Assembly (NCBI GenBank): GCA_031253795.1
Contig: JAIRVR010000055.1
Coordinates: 62,001 to 126,000, forward strand
DNA from: Burkholderiaceae bacterium
Lineage (GTDB): Bacteria > Pseudomonadota > Gammaproteobacteria > Burkholderiales > Burkholderiaceae_C
DNA length: 64,000 bases
Reading direction: 5' to 3'
The first letter of the stretch is position 1. The number at the start of each line of letters is the position of its first letter. The translations under genes and the position numbers were made by a program. Below, in pieces: positions 9,636 through 17,989 of this stretch. The notes beneath the pieces are model-generated. The model ran no database searches, had not been told where the DNA came from, and was given only the letters and a program-made list of their open reading frames with translations.

Positions 9636-10691
9636 TCAGCGCCCGGCGGCCTCCACCACCACCCACCAGCGCGTGCGCCAGCGCACCTGCACGGGCAGTG
9701 CTCCGGGCAGCATGGCCAGCACGGCATCCGTGCCGTCGGTGCCGCCTTCGTCCAACGGAAATACGCCCGAGAACCGCAGCCCGGCCACGGCCGGCTCGGC
9801 ACGCAGCCAGCCGGGGCGATAGCGGCCCAGCTCGGCCAGAAAGTCGTCCAGGCGCTGGTCGTCCACCCACAGCCGCCCGTGGGTCCAGGCATCGTCACCC
9901 GCTCCCGCGGGCGCGGGCGCGCCCCAGGCCGCGGGCCCGAAGTCCACGGCCTGCCCCGCCTCCAGCCGCAGCACCGACGCACCGGCACGCGGGCGCAATT
10001 CCACGGCGCCCTCGAACACAGCCACGCGCGCGCCAGCCTCGCCGCTGCGCACCACGAAGCGGGTGCCCAGCGCCCGCACCCGGCCATGGTCCGTCTCGAC
10101 CACGAAAGGCTGTGCGCCCAGCTGACCCGGCGGGTGGGCGGTGGTGAACAGCGCCTGGCCGGCCACCAGGCGCAGCCGGCGCTGCGTGCCGTCGAAATGC
10201 AGGGCCACGGCGCTGCCCGGGCCCAGCAGCATGTCCGTGCCGTCGGGCAGGGTCCAGCGGCGGCGCTGCGTGCCCGTCGAATAATCGGCGGCCATCTGCT
10301 GCCACTGCGGCGTGCCGCTGGCCAGCCAGGTCGCGCCAGCGGCCGTGCCCAGGCCGGCCAGCAGGCCCAGCAGGCGCCTGCGTGCGGCCCTGGGTGCCGC
10401 CGAGAGCCCCTGGTAGCCCGCGCCCCCGGCATTGAGCCCCGGCAGCGCGCCGGTGACGGCCTGCAGGTGGGCCCAGGCGCGGCCGTGGGCTGCATCTTCA
10501 TCAAGCCAGCGCTGCCAGCGCGCGCGGTCGGCATCCGAGGCCTGGCCCGACTGCAGCAGCGCGAACCAGCCGGCCGCCGCACGCGCCACGGCCGGCGCCA
10601 GGGGCTGGCCCAGGGCCTGTAGCGCCCTGCCTGCGGACGGCGGCAGGCCGCCGGACAGGTGCAGGGACTCGGTGGGCGGTACCCGGTCCAT
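9636..10691 (-). CDS. FecR-family anti-sigma/signal transducer, unit 2
   Basis: Second FecR protein, 351 residues. A DUF4880-type N-terminus (AAAGWFALLQSGQASDADRARWQRWL...HGRAWAHLQ) precedes a hydrophobic span around residues 100-118 (RRRLLGLLAGLGTAAGATWLAS). The periplasmic domain has LPDGTDMLLGPGSAVALHF and PFVVETDHGRVRALGTRFVV. It ends in RWRTRWWVVVEAAGR, close to the unit 1 tail (HRRTRWWVTVGSI), supporting a common origin. Its ATG overlaps the sigma-factor stop by one base (TGATG). Confidence 0.93.
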   Translation of the reverse strand: MDRVPPTESLHLSGGLPPSAGRALQALGQPLAPAVARAAAGWFALLQSGQASDADRARWQRWLDEDAAHGRAWAHLQAVTGALPGLNAGGAGYQGLSAAPRAARRRLLGLLAGLGTAAGATWLASGTPQWQQMAADYSTGTQRRRWTLPDGTDMLLGPGSAVALHFDGTQRRLRLVAGQALFTTAHPPGQLGAQPFVVETDHGRVRALGTRFVVRSGEAGARVAVFEGAVELRPRAGASVLRLEAGQAVDFGPAAWGAPAPAGAGDDAWTHGRLWVDDQRLDDFLAELGRYRPGWLRAEPAVAGLRFSGVFPLDEGGTDGTDAVLAMLPGALPVQVRWRTRWWVVVEAAGR

Positions 10692-11188
10692 CAGGACAGC
10701 GCCAGCAGGAAGCAGCGCTCGTAGCCCTGGGCCAGGTAGCGCTTGACACTGGTCATGGACACGCCCAGGCGCGCGGCGATGTCCGCATAGCTCAGGCCTT
10801 CGAGATGGGCCAGCAAAAAGGCTTCGCGCACCTTGGGAGCCAGGGCGTCCAGCGCCTGGTCCAGGGCCTGCAACGATTGCAGGGCCATCAGCCGCTCCTC
10901 TGGCGAGGGCGCGAGATCGGGCGGCAGCAGGGCCAGGGTATCGAGGTAGGCACGCTCCAGCAGCCGGCGCCGGTGCTGGCGGATCACCAGATGGCGGGCC
11001 ACGGTGGCCAGAAAGGGGCGCGGCTGCTCGATGCGGCCGGCCATGCCCGAGGTGATCACGTTGACGAAGGTGTCATGCGCGATGTCGGAGGCCTCGAACA
11101 CATTGCCGAGCTTGTGGCGCAGCCACGACTGCAGCCAGCCATGGTGTTCGACGTAGAGGGTGTGTACGGGATCGGCCGGTGCGGACAT
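10691..11188 (-). CDS. ECF RNA polymerase sigma factor (FecI-like), unit 2
   Basis: ECF sigma factor of 165 residues. Region 2 is visible as HHGWLQSWLRHKLGNVFEASDIAHDTFVNV and region 4 as VREAFLLAHLEGLSYADIAARLGVSMTSVKRYLAQGY. It differs enough from the unit 1 sigma in region 4 recognition residues (MTSVKRY versus ERTVRKH) that the two units could use separate promoters. The ATG at 11188 is 61 bases downstream of a strong Fur-like palindrome. Order and overlaps with FecR and receptor define a complete surface-signalling system. Confidence 0.95.
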   Translation of the reverse strand: MSAPADPVHTLYVEHHGWLQSWLRHKLGNVFEASDIAHDTFVNVITSGMAGRIEQPRPFLATVARHLVIRQHRRRLLERAYLDTLALLPPDLAPSPEERLMALQSLQALDQALDALAPKVREAFLLAHLEGLSYADIAARLGVSMTSVKRYLAQGYERCFLLALS

Positions 11189-11248
11189 GGGGGCGGTTGC
11201 CGCCCTGGCCGGCCTGTGCGGCGGGCTCCGGGCGGGCAGGCTCGGTTG

Positions 11249-11265
11249 AGAATGGTTCGCATTCT
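11249..11265 (-). promoter_or_regulatory. Fur-box-like palindrome ahead of sigma/FecR unit 2
   Basis: AGAATG-GTTCG-CATTCT is a perfect 6-5-6 inverted repeat in the 123-base gap between the sigma gene and the pseudouridine synthase gene. The arms match the core of Fur operators (GAGAATG...CATTCT). Confidence 0.7.
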
Positions 11266-11311
11266 AAACAGGAGCCGCCCCGCTCAACGGAGCCGCCGAT
11301 GGAAAGCCGCT

Positions 11312-12751
11312 TCAGAAGCTTTCGTGGGCGCCCAGATAGCGCCACTGTCCCGCAGGCAGATTGCCCAGCGTCACACGGCCGATGCGGATGCGCTTGAGCC
11401 CCACGACACGCAGGCCCACCAGCTCGCACATGCGGCGGATCTGGCGCTTCTTGCCTTCCGTCAGCACGAAGCGCAGCTGCTCGGGGTTCTGCCAGTCCAC
11501 CTGGGCGGGCTTGAGCGCCTCGCCGTCCAGCGACAGGCCATGGCGCAGGCGCTCCAGCTGATCGGCCGGGAACACCGTCTGCACGTCGACATCGCGATCG
11601 CCATAGGTCACGCGCACCAGGTATTCCTTGTCCACCTCCGAGTCCTCGCCGATGATCTGGCGCGCGACACGGCCGTCCTGGGTCATGACCAGCAGGCCCA
11701 CGGAATCGATGTCCAGGCGGCCGCAGGGCGCCAGGCCCTTGAGCTGCGAGAAGTTGAAGCGCGTGCGGCTGCCGTCCTGGTTCCAGTGGTTCTGGGGCGT
11801 GATCAGGGTCACGGCCGGCTCGTGGCCATCCTCGGCCTGGCCGCTGACATAGCCCACGGGCTTGTGGATCAGGATGGTGACCTGCTGGTCCTGGCGCTCG
11901 CGCGCCTCGCGTTCGACCGTGATGCGGTCGCTGGCCACCACGTTCTGGCCCATGACGGCGACTTCGCCGTTCACGCGCACCCAGCCCTTGTCCACCCATT
12001 CGTCGGCCTCGCGGCGAGAGCACAGGCCCATGTCGGCCAGGCGCTTGTTGATGCGCACGGCACCAGGCACCTGTTCCTGGACGGGCGCAGGGGCACGCTT
12101 GACGGGAATCTCGGGGCTGGCCGTGCCAGCGCCGGGCCGGTAGGTGCGGATGCCGCTGAGCGGGCGATAGGCGGGCTCCGCCGCCGGCGCATCGCGGCGC
12201 GGACCGCGGGCGTCGTCACGGCGCGGGCCGCGCGCATCCTCGCGGGGGCGGTCACGAAAGCCGTCGCGCGGGCCGCCGCGCTGCGCGTCGCGCGGACGGT
12301 CGTCGGACCGGCCATGGCTGCGCTCGGCGCGCTCGGGACGGTCAAAGCGCTCGGAACGCTCGGGGCGGTCGCGCCGGTCGTCCTGGCGCGCGGGACGCGG
12401 CGGCCTGGCGTCGCGCTGTTCGCGGCCTTCGCCACCATCACGCTCACGCCATTCGCCACGCGGGCGCGAGCGGTCCAGGTCTTCGGCACGGCCAAAGCCG
12501 CTCGAACGCGGGCGGGCATCGCCGCCGCCACGCGGACCTGCAGGGCCGCGCGCATCGCGCCGGTCGCCGCGGTCATTGCGCTCGCCACGCGCAGGGCGTG
12601 CGCCCTGGGATTTGCCGGCGGCAGGGCGGCGGGAATCGGCCGGCGCCTCGGCGGCCGGCTTGGCGGGCCGCCGCAGCACGGGGCGCGCGGACGGAGCGTC
12701 CGCCTCATCGGCCTCGGGCCGGGACGGTGGGGGGGAAGAAGGGGATGACAT
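11312..12751 (-). CDS. RluF-like large-subunit rRNA pseudouridine synthase with a long charged N-terminal tail
   Basis: RsuA/RluB/E/F-family pseudouridine synthase, most like RluF (23S rRNA U2604). From the chosen ATG the protein is 479 residues. About the first 240 are low-complexity and rich in Arg, Asp, Gly and Pro (RGERNDRGDRRDARG, many RD/RP repeats), probably disordered and RNA-binding. An S4 domain (INKRLADMGLCSRREADEWVDKG) and the catalytic domain (CGRLDIDSVGLLVMTQDG, with the catalytic Asp in GRLD) follow, then EGKKRQIRRMCE and IRIGRVTLGNLPAGQWRYL. An in-frame GTG at 12775 would add eight residues; neither start has a strong ribosome site. Distinguishing RluF from RluB would need alignment. 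Typical RluF is about 290 residues, so the tail is an unusual extension. Confidence 0.88.
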   Translation of the reverse strand: MSSPSSPPPSRPEADEADAPSARPVLRRPAKPAAEAPADSRRPAAGKSQGARPARGERNDRGDRRDARGPAGPRGGGDARPRSSGFGRAEDLDRSRPRGEWRERDGGEGREQRDARPPRPARQDDRRDRPERSERFDRPERAERSHGRSDDRPRDAQRGGPRDGFRDRPREDARGPRRDDARGPRRDAPAAEPAYRPLSGIRTYRPGAGTASPEIPVKRAPAPVQEQVPGAVRINKRLADMGLCSRREADEWVDKGWVRVNGEVAVMGQNVVASDRITVEREARERQDQQVTILIHKPVGYVSGQAEDGHEPAVTLITPQNHWNQDGSRTRFNFSQLKGLAPCGRLDIDSVGLLVMTQDGRVARQIIGEDSEVDKEYLVRVTYGDRDVDVQTVFPADQLERLRHGLSLDGEALKPAQVDWQNPEQLRFVLTEGKKRQIRRMCELVGLRVVGLKRIRIGRVTLGNLPAGQWRYLGAHESF

Positions 12752-13226
12752 TTGGCCGCCATTGTCGCCCGCCACGCCGTCGCGCGGTGCCGCCCTGCCT
12801 CCAATACGGGCTTTGCGCTCGGCTATCGGGGCGGGGCGGCGGGGTCGCGGGCCCAGGTGGCGGCCGCCGCCGCCGGCACCTCGCCTGCGCTGTATTCCTT
12901 CGTATATGCATCACTTCATGGCATTTTCATGAAATCAAATCCCGTGGGATTATCAAATGGCGTCATCCATGCCATTTGCAGTTCATTGCATGGGTTTCGG
13001 CCATTTACTTTTTGAACACCATGTAAAAAACTGTTTTATTCACCTCACCACTCCATTGGGGGGCATGGCTGCAATGGCCAATGGACCGGCATTGCCTGCG
13101 CCGTCCCATCCTAGAATGGCCCGCGTCAAAGAACCAGGGGGCCAATCTGCACAATGGCCCGGGCGGCCGCCTCGCCGGCACATGGGGACGATGACACGGT
13201 CTCACTCCCATTCAACAAGGAAAATC
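12752..13226. other. Intergenic region with an AT-rich island
   Basis: Between the leftward pseudouridine synthase and the rightward DUF2628 gene. About 12890-13060 is clearly AT-richer than its surroundings and contains a 7-bp perfect inverted repeat (AAATGGC at 12955-12961, GCCATTT at 12971-12977). The ORFs here (e.g. 12598-13026) are short, cross the base shift and resemble nothing, so I call no gene. The promoters of both flanking genes should lie here. Confidence 0.5.
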
Positions 13227-13766
13227 ATGAGCGATACATCCAGGCTATCCGATCCCATGCCGTTGAAAGAACAATTCAAGGCCTTGTTCACCACCCGGCA
13301 GGATTTCTCGCAAATTCAATGGTCCGATATGGAAACCGCCATTGGTGCCAACGCCGACAAATACCGTCCGCTATGGGAGCGCATGGCCAGCGGCCAGAAA
13401 GGATTTTTCGCCTCTCTGAGCCCCTGCTGGACGGCCATCCCCTTCATGGGCGTATCGTGGGCCATTGCGCGCCGGATCTACGCCTATGCCGCGGTCGCCT
13501 TCTTGACCTTGATGGTCATCAACCTGCTGATGCCCGATCGCGGCGCCACGGCCCGCGTACTGGGCATCGCCCTGTTCATCTCCTTCACGGTCAAGCGCAC
13601 CTACCTGCAATGGCTGGTCACCCACATACAGCGCATCGACCAGATGGGACTGAGCGGCCCGGCCCGCGACGATGCATTGCGCCAGGTGGGTGGCCTGGAC
13701 CAGAAGAACGGCTGGATTTCCTTTGCCGTCCTGCTGGCCCTCGGTCTCGTGCTGTCGGTCTTCTGA
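13227..13766 (+). CDS. DUF2628-type small inner-membrane protein
   Basis: Protein of 179 residues. The first 75 or so are soluble (WSDMETAIGANADKYRPLWERM), followed by the DUF2628-like segment (FFASLSPCWTAIPFMGVSWAIARRIYAYA). Hydrophobic spans follow near residues 95-112, 116-134 and 160-178. The ORF track extends to 12957 in frame, but ATG 13227 has AAGGA directly upstream and opens the recognisable protein. The function of the family is unknown. Confidence 0.75.
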   Translation: MSDTSRLSDPMPLKEQFKALFTTRQDFSQIQWSDMETAIGANADKYRPLWERMASGQKGFFASLSPCWTAIPFMGVSWAIARRIYAYAAVAFLTLMVINLLMPDRGATARVLGIALFISFTVKRTYLQWLVTHIQRIDQMGLSGPARDDALRQVGGLDQKNGWISFAVLLALGLVLSVF

Positions 13767-13782
13767 GGCCGGCACCCGCCGT

Positions 13783-14607
13783 TCAGCGCTCCGCAGGCAG
13801 CCGGTCGCACAGGGCCACCAGTTGCGCGAGCTGGGGCCCCACATCCCGGATCAGCGCCCGGCCCGGCATGCGCAGGCCGGGCACGGCGCAATTGAACAGC
13901 AGGCGGCGCGTGCCATAGCGGATGCGCGAGGCCGCGCCCACGGCGCAGACGCCCAGGCCGGAGTCCCCCAGATTCACCGCGAAGCCACGCGCCGCATAGT
14001 GGTCGAGGCTCTCCCTGGCGTTGTGCAGGCAGCGCGCATATTCGTCGGGCCGCTGGCTGCGCACCCGCTGCAGGAACCGTTGCTGCTCGCCGGCCCCGAG
14101 CTGGGCCAGGCCCGCCCGGCCCATGGCGGTTTCCAGCACGCCGCGCACCGCACCCACGCCCGGCCGCTTGAGCGTGCCGCCCTCCCAGGCGCAGGTTTCC
14201 AGGTAGACCACGTCCAGATCCATGGCCACGCCCACCGACACCGCCCCCTTCACACGGTCGGCCAGGGCCTGCATGGGCAGGCGCAGCTGGGCCAGTTGCG
14301 GGGTGTTGATCACATACGGATAGCCCAGGGCCACGGCGGCCGGACCGACGAAGTAGCGGTCCAGCCGCTCATCGTGGTCCAGGTAGCCCATGGTCTGCAG
14401 GCTGCGGCACAGGCGCGACACCGTGGGCCGGGGCAGGCCCAGGCGCCGGGCCAGCTCGCTGTTGGCATGTGGCCGCGGGTCGCTGACGAAGCATTGCAAA
14501 ATCATCAGCCCCTTGGCCAGCGTGCCCGCGAAATAAGGGTCCTGCTCGCGGATGCGGCAGACATCCTGCGAGTCCCTGGGCTGGTGGGCGATCGGTGCTT
14601 GGGTCAC
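13783..14607 (-). CDS. IclR-family transcriptional regulator (divergent from acyl-CoA operon)
   Basis: Regulator of 274 residues with an N-terminal winged helix (FAGTLAKGLMILQCFVSDPRP then NSELARRLGLPRPTVSRLCRSL). The C-terminal IclR effector domain contains YAARGFAVNLGDSGLGVCAVGA. It closely resembles the aromatic-acid IclR branch (PcaR/PobR-like). The ORF track joins it to 1.2 kb of antisense sequence; the likely start is GTG 14607 (VTQAPIAHQ). It is divergent from the acyl-CoA dehydrogenase operon, with a perfect 19-base palindrome between them, so it probably controls that operon and itself, with a pathway intermediate as effector. Confidence 0.9.
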   Translation of the reverse strand: MTQAPIAHQPRDSQDVCRIREQDPYFAGTLAKGLMILQCFVSDPRPHANSELARRLGLPRPTVSRLCRSLQTMGYLDHDERLDRYFVGPAAVALGYPYVINTPQLAQLRLPMQALADRVKGAVSVGVAMDLDVVYLETCAWEGGTLKRPGVGAVRGVLETAMGRAGLAQLGAGEQQRFLQRVRSQRPDEYARCLHNARESLDHYAARGFAVNLGDSGLGVCAVGAASRIRYGTRRLLFNCAVPGLRMPGRALIRDVGPQLAQLVALCDRLPAER

Positions 14608-14646
14608 GCAGCGATTGTGCGGATGCCAGGCGCCGCCGCGCAACTG

Positions 14647-14665
14647 CGTTTCAATAATTGAAACG
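14647..14665. promoter_or_regulatory. 19-bp palindromic operator, probable IclR site
   Basis: CGTTTCAAT-A-ATTGAAACG is a perfect inverted repeat with an odd central base, the form of IclR-family operators (9-1-9; IclR consensus TGGAAATNATTTCCA). It lies 40 bases upstream of the IclR start and 42 bases upstream of the acyl-CoA dehydrogenase start. Confidence 0.75.
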
Positions 14666-14706
14666 GCATTGCAGCCTTCGCCGCCGCGCTTTCTACAGTG
14701 CGGCCC

Positions 14707-15858
14707 ATGATCCAAGACGACGCCCGCCTGCAGGCCCTGATTGCAGACATCCGCCATTTCGTCCGCCACCGCTGGCATCCGCTGGAAGCGCAGATCGAGC
14801 GCGATGACGAGATCCCGCTCTCCGTGGTCCAGGAACTGCGTGACAAGGGCTACTTCGGCTGGAGCATTCCCCAGGCCTACGGCGGCCTGGGCCTGAGCAC
14901 CGAAGAACTGGTGCTGTGCGCCTTCGAGCTGTCCCAGGCCTCGGTGGCGCTGCGTGCCCGCGTGGGCACCAACACGGGCATCGGCTCCGAGGCCCTGGTG
15001 GCCGATGGCACCGAGGCGCAAAAACAGCGCTGGCTGCCGCGCATGGCGCGTGGCGAACTCACGGCCTGCCTGGCGCTGACCGAGCCCGAGGCCGGATCCG
15101 AAGCCAGCAACATCCAGACCACGGCACGCCGCGAGGGCGACCACTACGTGCTCAACGGCACGAAGCGCTTCATCACCAACGCGCCGCTGGCCGATGTCTT
15201 CACCGTCATCGCCCGAACGCAGGAGGGCAGCACGGGCAGCGAGGGGCTCACGGCCTTTTTCGTGGAGCGTTCGCAGGGCCTGTCCACCGGACAGCCCTAC
15301 CGCAAGATGGGCCAGGCCGGCTCCCCCGTGTCGGATGTGCACTTCAGGGACTGCCGCGTGCCGGCCGACCAGATCATCGGCGAGCGCGAAGGCCAGGGCT
15401 TCAGGACGGTGATGAAGGTGCTCAACAAGCAGCGCCTGCACCTGGCCGCCCTGTGCACGGGCCCGGCCATGCGCATGCTCGACCTGGCCCTGGAGCATGT
15501 GGTCCGGCGCCGCCAGTTCGGCCAGCCGGTGGCGAACTTCCAGCTGGTGCAGGCCCTGCTGGCCGACAGCCGCACCGAGATCTTCGCGGCCCGCTCGATG
15601 GTCCTGGAAGCCGCCCGTGCCCGCGACCGCGGCGAGGACGTGGCCCTGACGGCCTCCATGTGCAAGTACTTCGCCTCCGAGATGTGCGGCCGCGTGGCCG
15701 ACCGCGCCGTGCAGATGTTCGGCGGTGCCGGCTACGTGGCCGACTTCAGCCCCATCGAGCGCTACTTCCGCGATGTGCGCCTGTTCCGCCTGTACGAGGG
15801 CACCAGCCAGATCCACCAGCTCAACATTGCCAAGCGCATGCTGCAGGAAGGGGCCTGA
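14707..15858 (+). CDS. Acyl-CoA dehydrogenase, first of pair
   Basis: FAD-dependent acyl-CoA dehydrogenase of 383 residues, full family length, introducing the alpha-beta double bond into an acyl-CoA. FAD/substrate-binding motifs are visible: CLALTEPEAGSEASN, FITNAPLADVFTV, and QMFGGAGYVADFSPIERYFRDVR. The catalytic Glu lies in RLYEGTSQIHQLNIAKRML. ATG 14707 is preferred to GTG 14698; neither has a clear ribosome site. It is first of four tightly spaced genes. The acyl chain is not readable from sequence. Confidence 0.93.
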   Translation: MIQDDARLQALIADIRHFVRHRWHPLEAQIERDDEIPLSVVQELRDKGYFGWSIPQAYGGLGLSTEELVLCAFELSQASVALRARVGTNTGIGSEALVADGTEAQKQRWLPRMARGELTACLALTEPEAGSEASNIQTTARREGDHYVLNGTKRFITNAPLADVFTVIARTQEGSTGSEGLTAFFVERSQGLSTGQPYRKMGQAGSPVSDVHFRDCRVPADQIIGEREGQGFRTVMKVLNKQRLHLAALCTGPAMRMLDLALEHVVRRRQFGQPVANFQLVQALLADSRTEIFAARSMVLEAARARDRGEDVALTASMCKYFASEMCGRVADRAVQMFGGAGYVADFSPIERYFRDVRLFRLYEGTSQIHQLNIAKRMLQEGA

Positions 15859-15860
15859 TC

Positions 15861-17024
15861 ATGGCCGCACCGACCCGCGAGCAGGTACGCGACTTCGTCC
15901 AGGCATGCTGCCTCCCCCGCGAAAGCCGTGCGCATGTGCACGACCCGCTGGCCCTGGACGCCACGCTGGCCGAGCTGCGGCCGCTGGCGCGCGAGCGCGG
16001 CCTGTATCTGCCCACCCTGCCGCAGCGCTTCGGTGGACTGGGGCTGGGCTGGGTCGAACGCGCGCCCCTGCTGGAAGAAGCGGGCCGCAGCTACCTGGGA
16101 CCGGCCGCCATGAACTGCGCCGCGCCCGACCAGCCCAACATGATCAGCCTGCTGCAGCAAGGCCGGCCCGACCAGCACCAGCGCTACCTGCAGCCCCTGG
16201 CCGACGGCCGGTTGCGTTCCTGCTTCGCGATGACGGAGCCGGCACCCGGTGCGGGCTCCGACCCGTCCATGCTGATGACGCAGGCCCGGCGCGTGGCCAA
16301 CGGCTGGGAGCTGGAAGGGCGCAAGTGGTTCATCACGGGCGCCGTCGGAGCCGCCTTCGCCATCGTGCTCGCACAGACGGAGGAAGGCCCCACGCAGTTC
16401 ATCGTGGACATGGACACTCCGGGCATGGGGCTGGTTCGCAGCATTCGCTCCAGCGACCCCTTTGCCGTCGGCGGCCACGGCGAACTGCGCCTGCAGGCCT
16501 GCCGCGTGCCCGACGACGCCGTTCTCGGCGAGCCGGGACTGGGCCTGCAGTACGCGCAGCAGCGGCTGGAGCCGGCGCGTCTGTCCCACTGCATGCGCCT
16601 GGCGGGGCGCGCGCGCCGCGCGCTGGAACTGGCCCAGGACCATGTGCTGCGGCGGCACTCCTTCGGCAGCCCGCTGGCCGATCTGCAGCAGATCCAGGCG
16701 ATGGTGGCCGATGCACACATCGACCTCTACGCCAGCCGGTTGATGGTGGCGGACTGCGCCGCCCGCATGGATGCGGGCCAGCCTGTCAAGACCGAGTCCG
16801 CCATGGCCAAGGTTTTCGTTTCCGAGGCCCTGAACCGCGTCGCGGACCGGGCCGCGCAGATGGCCGGTGCCCACGGCATGGACGAGGAAGCCCCCATCGC
16901 CCTGATTCAGCGCGAACTGCGGCCGTTTCGCATCTACGACGGTGCCTCAGAACTGCATCGCGCAACGCTGGGGCGTCGATTTCTCAAGCGCCGCCAGGCA
17001 CCCGACCCCCGAGGAGACAGATGA
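15861..17024 (+). CDS. Acyl-CoA dehydrogenase, second of pair (ACAD10/11-like)
   Basis: Second acyl-CoA dehydrogenase, 387 residues, starting two bases after the stop of the first; the ORF track extends it far upstream through the first gene. Motifs include CFAMTEPAPGAGSDPSMLMT, KWFITGAVG and RVADRAAQMAGAHGMDEEAPI. At the usual catalytic Glu position it has IYDGASELHRATLG, so an Asp-Gly of the ACAD10/11 kind replaces YEGT. The pair may act on different chain lengths or steps, or as a heteromer; I cannot tell which. Confidence 0.92.
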   Translation: MAAPTREQVRDFVQACCLPRESRAHVHDPLALDATLAELRPLARERGLYLPTLPQRFGGLGLGWVERAPLLEEAGRSYLGPAAMNCAAPDQPNMISLLQQGRPDQHQRYLQPLADGRLRSCFAMTEPAPGAGSDPSMLMTQARRVANGWELEGRKWFITGAVGAAFAIVLAQTEEGPTQFIVDMDTPGMGLVRSIRSSDPFAVGGHGELRLQACRVPDDAVLGEPGLGLQYAQQRLEPARLSHCMRLAGRARRALELAQDHVLRRHSFGSPLADLQQIQAMVADAHIDLYASRLMVADCAARMDAGQPVKTESAMAKVFVSEALNRVADRAAQMAGAHGMDEEAPIALIQRELRPFRIYDGASELHRATLGRRFLKRRQAPDPRGDR

Positions 17025-17989
17025 TGACCATCCCCGCCACGCACCCCCTGGTGCTGTTGACCGCGCTGTGGGCCGCCGCCCCGGCCCATGCCGCCTTTCC
17101 GGATCGGCCCGTGCGCGTGATCGTGCCCTTCCCGGCCGGAGGCAGCACCGACCTGGTCGCCCGTGCCCTGTCCGTCGAACTGGGCCAATCCCTGGGGCAG
17201 CCCGTCGTGGTGGAAAACAGGCCCGGCGCCGGCAGCCTGGTCGGCTCCGAGTTGGTCGCACGCGCCGCGCCCGACGGCTACACCCTGCTGATGGCGGGCC
17301 TGAGCAATGTCTTCCTGCCCGACGTGCACACCAACCTCAAATGGAACCCGCTGGCCGACTACGAGTACATCGGCCTGGTGGCCGATCTGCCCAACGTCAT
17401 CGCCGTCAATGCCCAGACACCCTACAGGACGCTGGCCGACCTGGTGGCCGCCGACAGGGCCCGGCCCGGCGCCCTGTCCTTCGGCTCGGCCGGCACGGCC
17501 ACGCCCTCGCACCTGGTCTGCGAGATGGTCAACCACCGCATGGGCACGAAGATGCAGCACCTGCCCTACAAGGGCAACGCGCCAGCGGTCAACGACCTCA
17601 TGGCCGGCCACATCCCCGTGATGTGCAACAACCTGGGTGGCACCCTGCCCTACATGCAGGCAGGGCAGATCCGCATCCTGGCCCAGACCGGCAAGAGCCG
17701 TTCGGCGGCAGCCCCCGACATCCCCACCTTCGGCGAGCTGGGCATGGCCGGCCTGGAGGCCGGCCTGTGGATGGGCCTGGCCGCGCCCAAGGGCACGCCC
17801 GAGCAGGTCATCGCCCGCATCAACCAGGCGCTGGCCAGGACCATGGCCTTGCCCGGGACACGCGACAAGCTGGCGCGGCTGGGTGCAACGCCCCTGCCCA
17901 CCTCGGCCGCCGCCTTCCACCAGCGCGTGGCCGACGATCGCCGGGCCTGGGAACCCGTCCTGAAGAACCTGGACCTGAAAGGCAACTGA
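17021..17989 (+). CDS. Tripartite tricarboxylate transporter (Bug) solute-binding protein in acyl-CoA operon
   Basis: Periplasmic binding protein of 322 residues. The signal peptide (LVLLTALWAAAPAHA) is followed by the Bug signature (FPDRPVRVIVPFPAGGSTDLVARALS...VVVENRPGAGSLVGSELVARAAPDGYTLLM). GAGGAG lies just upstream; ATG 17021 and ATG 17024 are both possible, and the former overlaps the preceding stop. No TctA/TctB membrane genes are nearby, as is common for betaproteobacterial Bug proteins. It may capture the organic acid that the operon degrades. Confidence 0.93.
   Translation: MMTIPATHPLVLLTALWAAAPAHAAFPDRPVRVIVPFPAGGSTDLVARALSVELGQSLGQPVVVENRPGAGSLVGSELVARAAPDGYTLLMAGLSNVFLPDVHTNLKWNPLADYEYIGLVADLPNVIAVNAQTPYRTLADLVAADRARPGALSFGSAGTATPSHLVCEMVNHRMGTKMQHLPYKGNAPAVNDLMAGHIPVMCNNLGGTLPYMQAGQIRILAQTGKSRSAAAPDIPTFGELGMAGLEAGLWMGLAAPKGTPEQVIARINQALARTMALPGTRDKLARLGATPLPTSAAAFHQRVADDRRAWEPVLKNLDLKGN

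Noticed and set aside
10805-12748. 647-codon rightward ORF across the unit 2 sigma factor and the pseudouridine synthase.
   Set aside because: It is a shadow running antisense to two recognisable genes and an intergenic region with a Fur box.
13783-15816. Long version (677 codons) of the IclR gene.
   Set aside because: The first 403 codons are antisense to the acyl-CoA dehydrogenase; the IclR fold starts near GTG 14607, and the palindrome would be internal otherwise.
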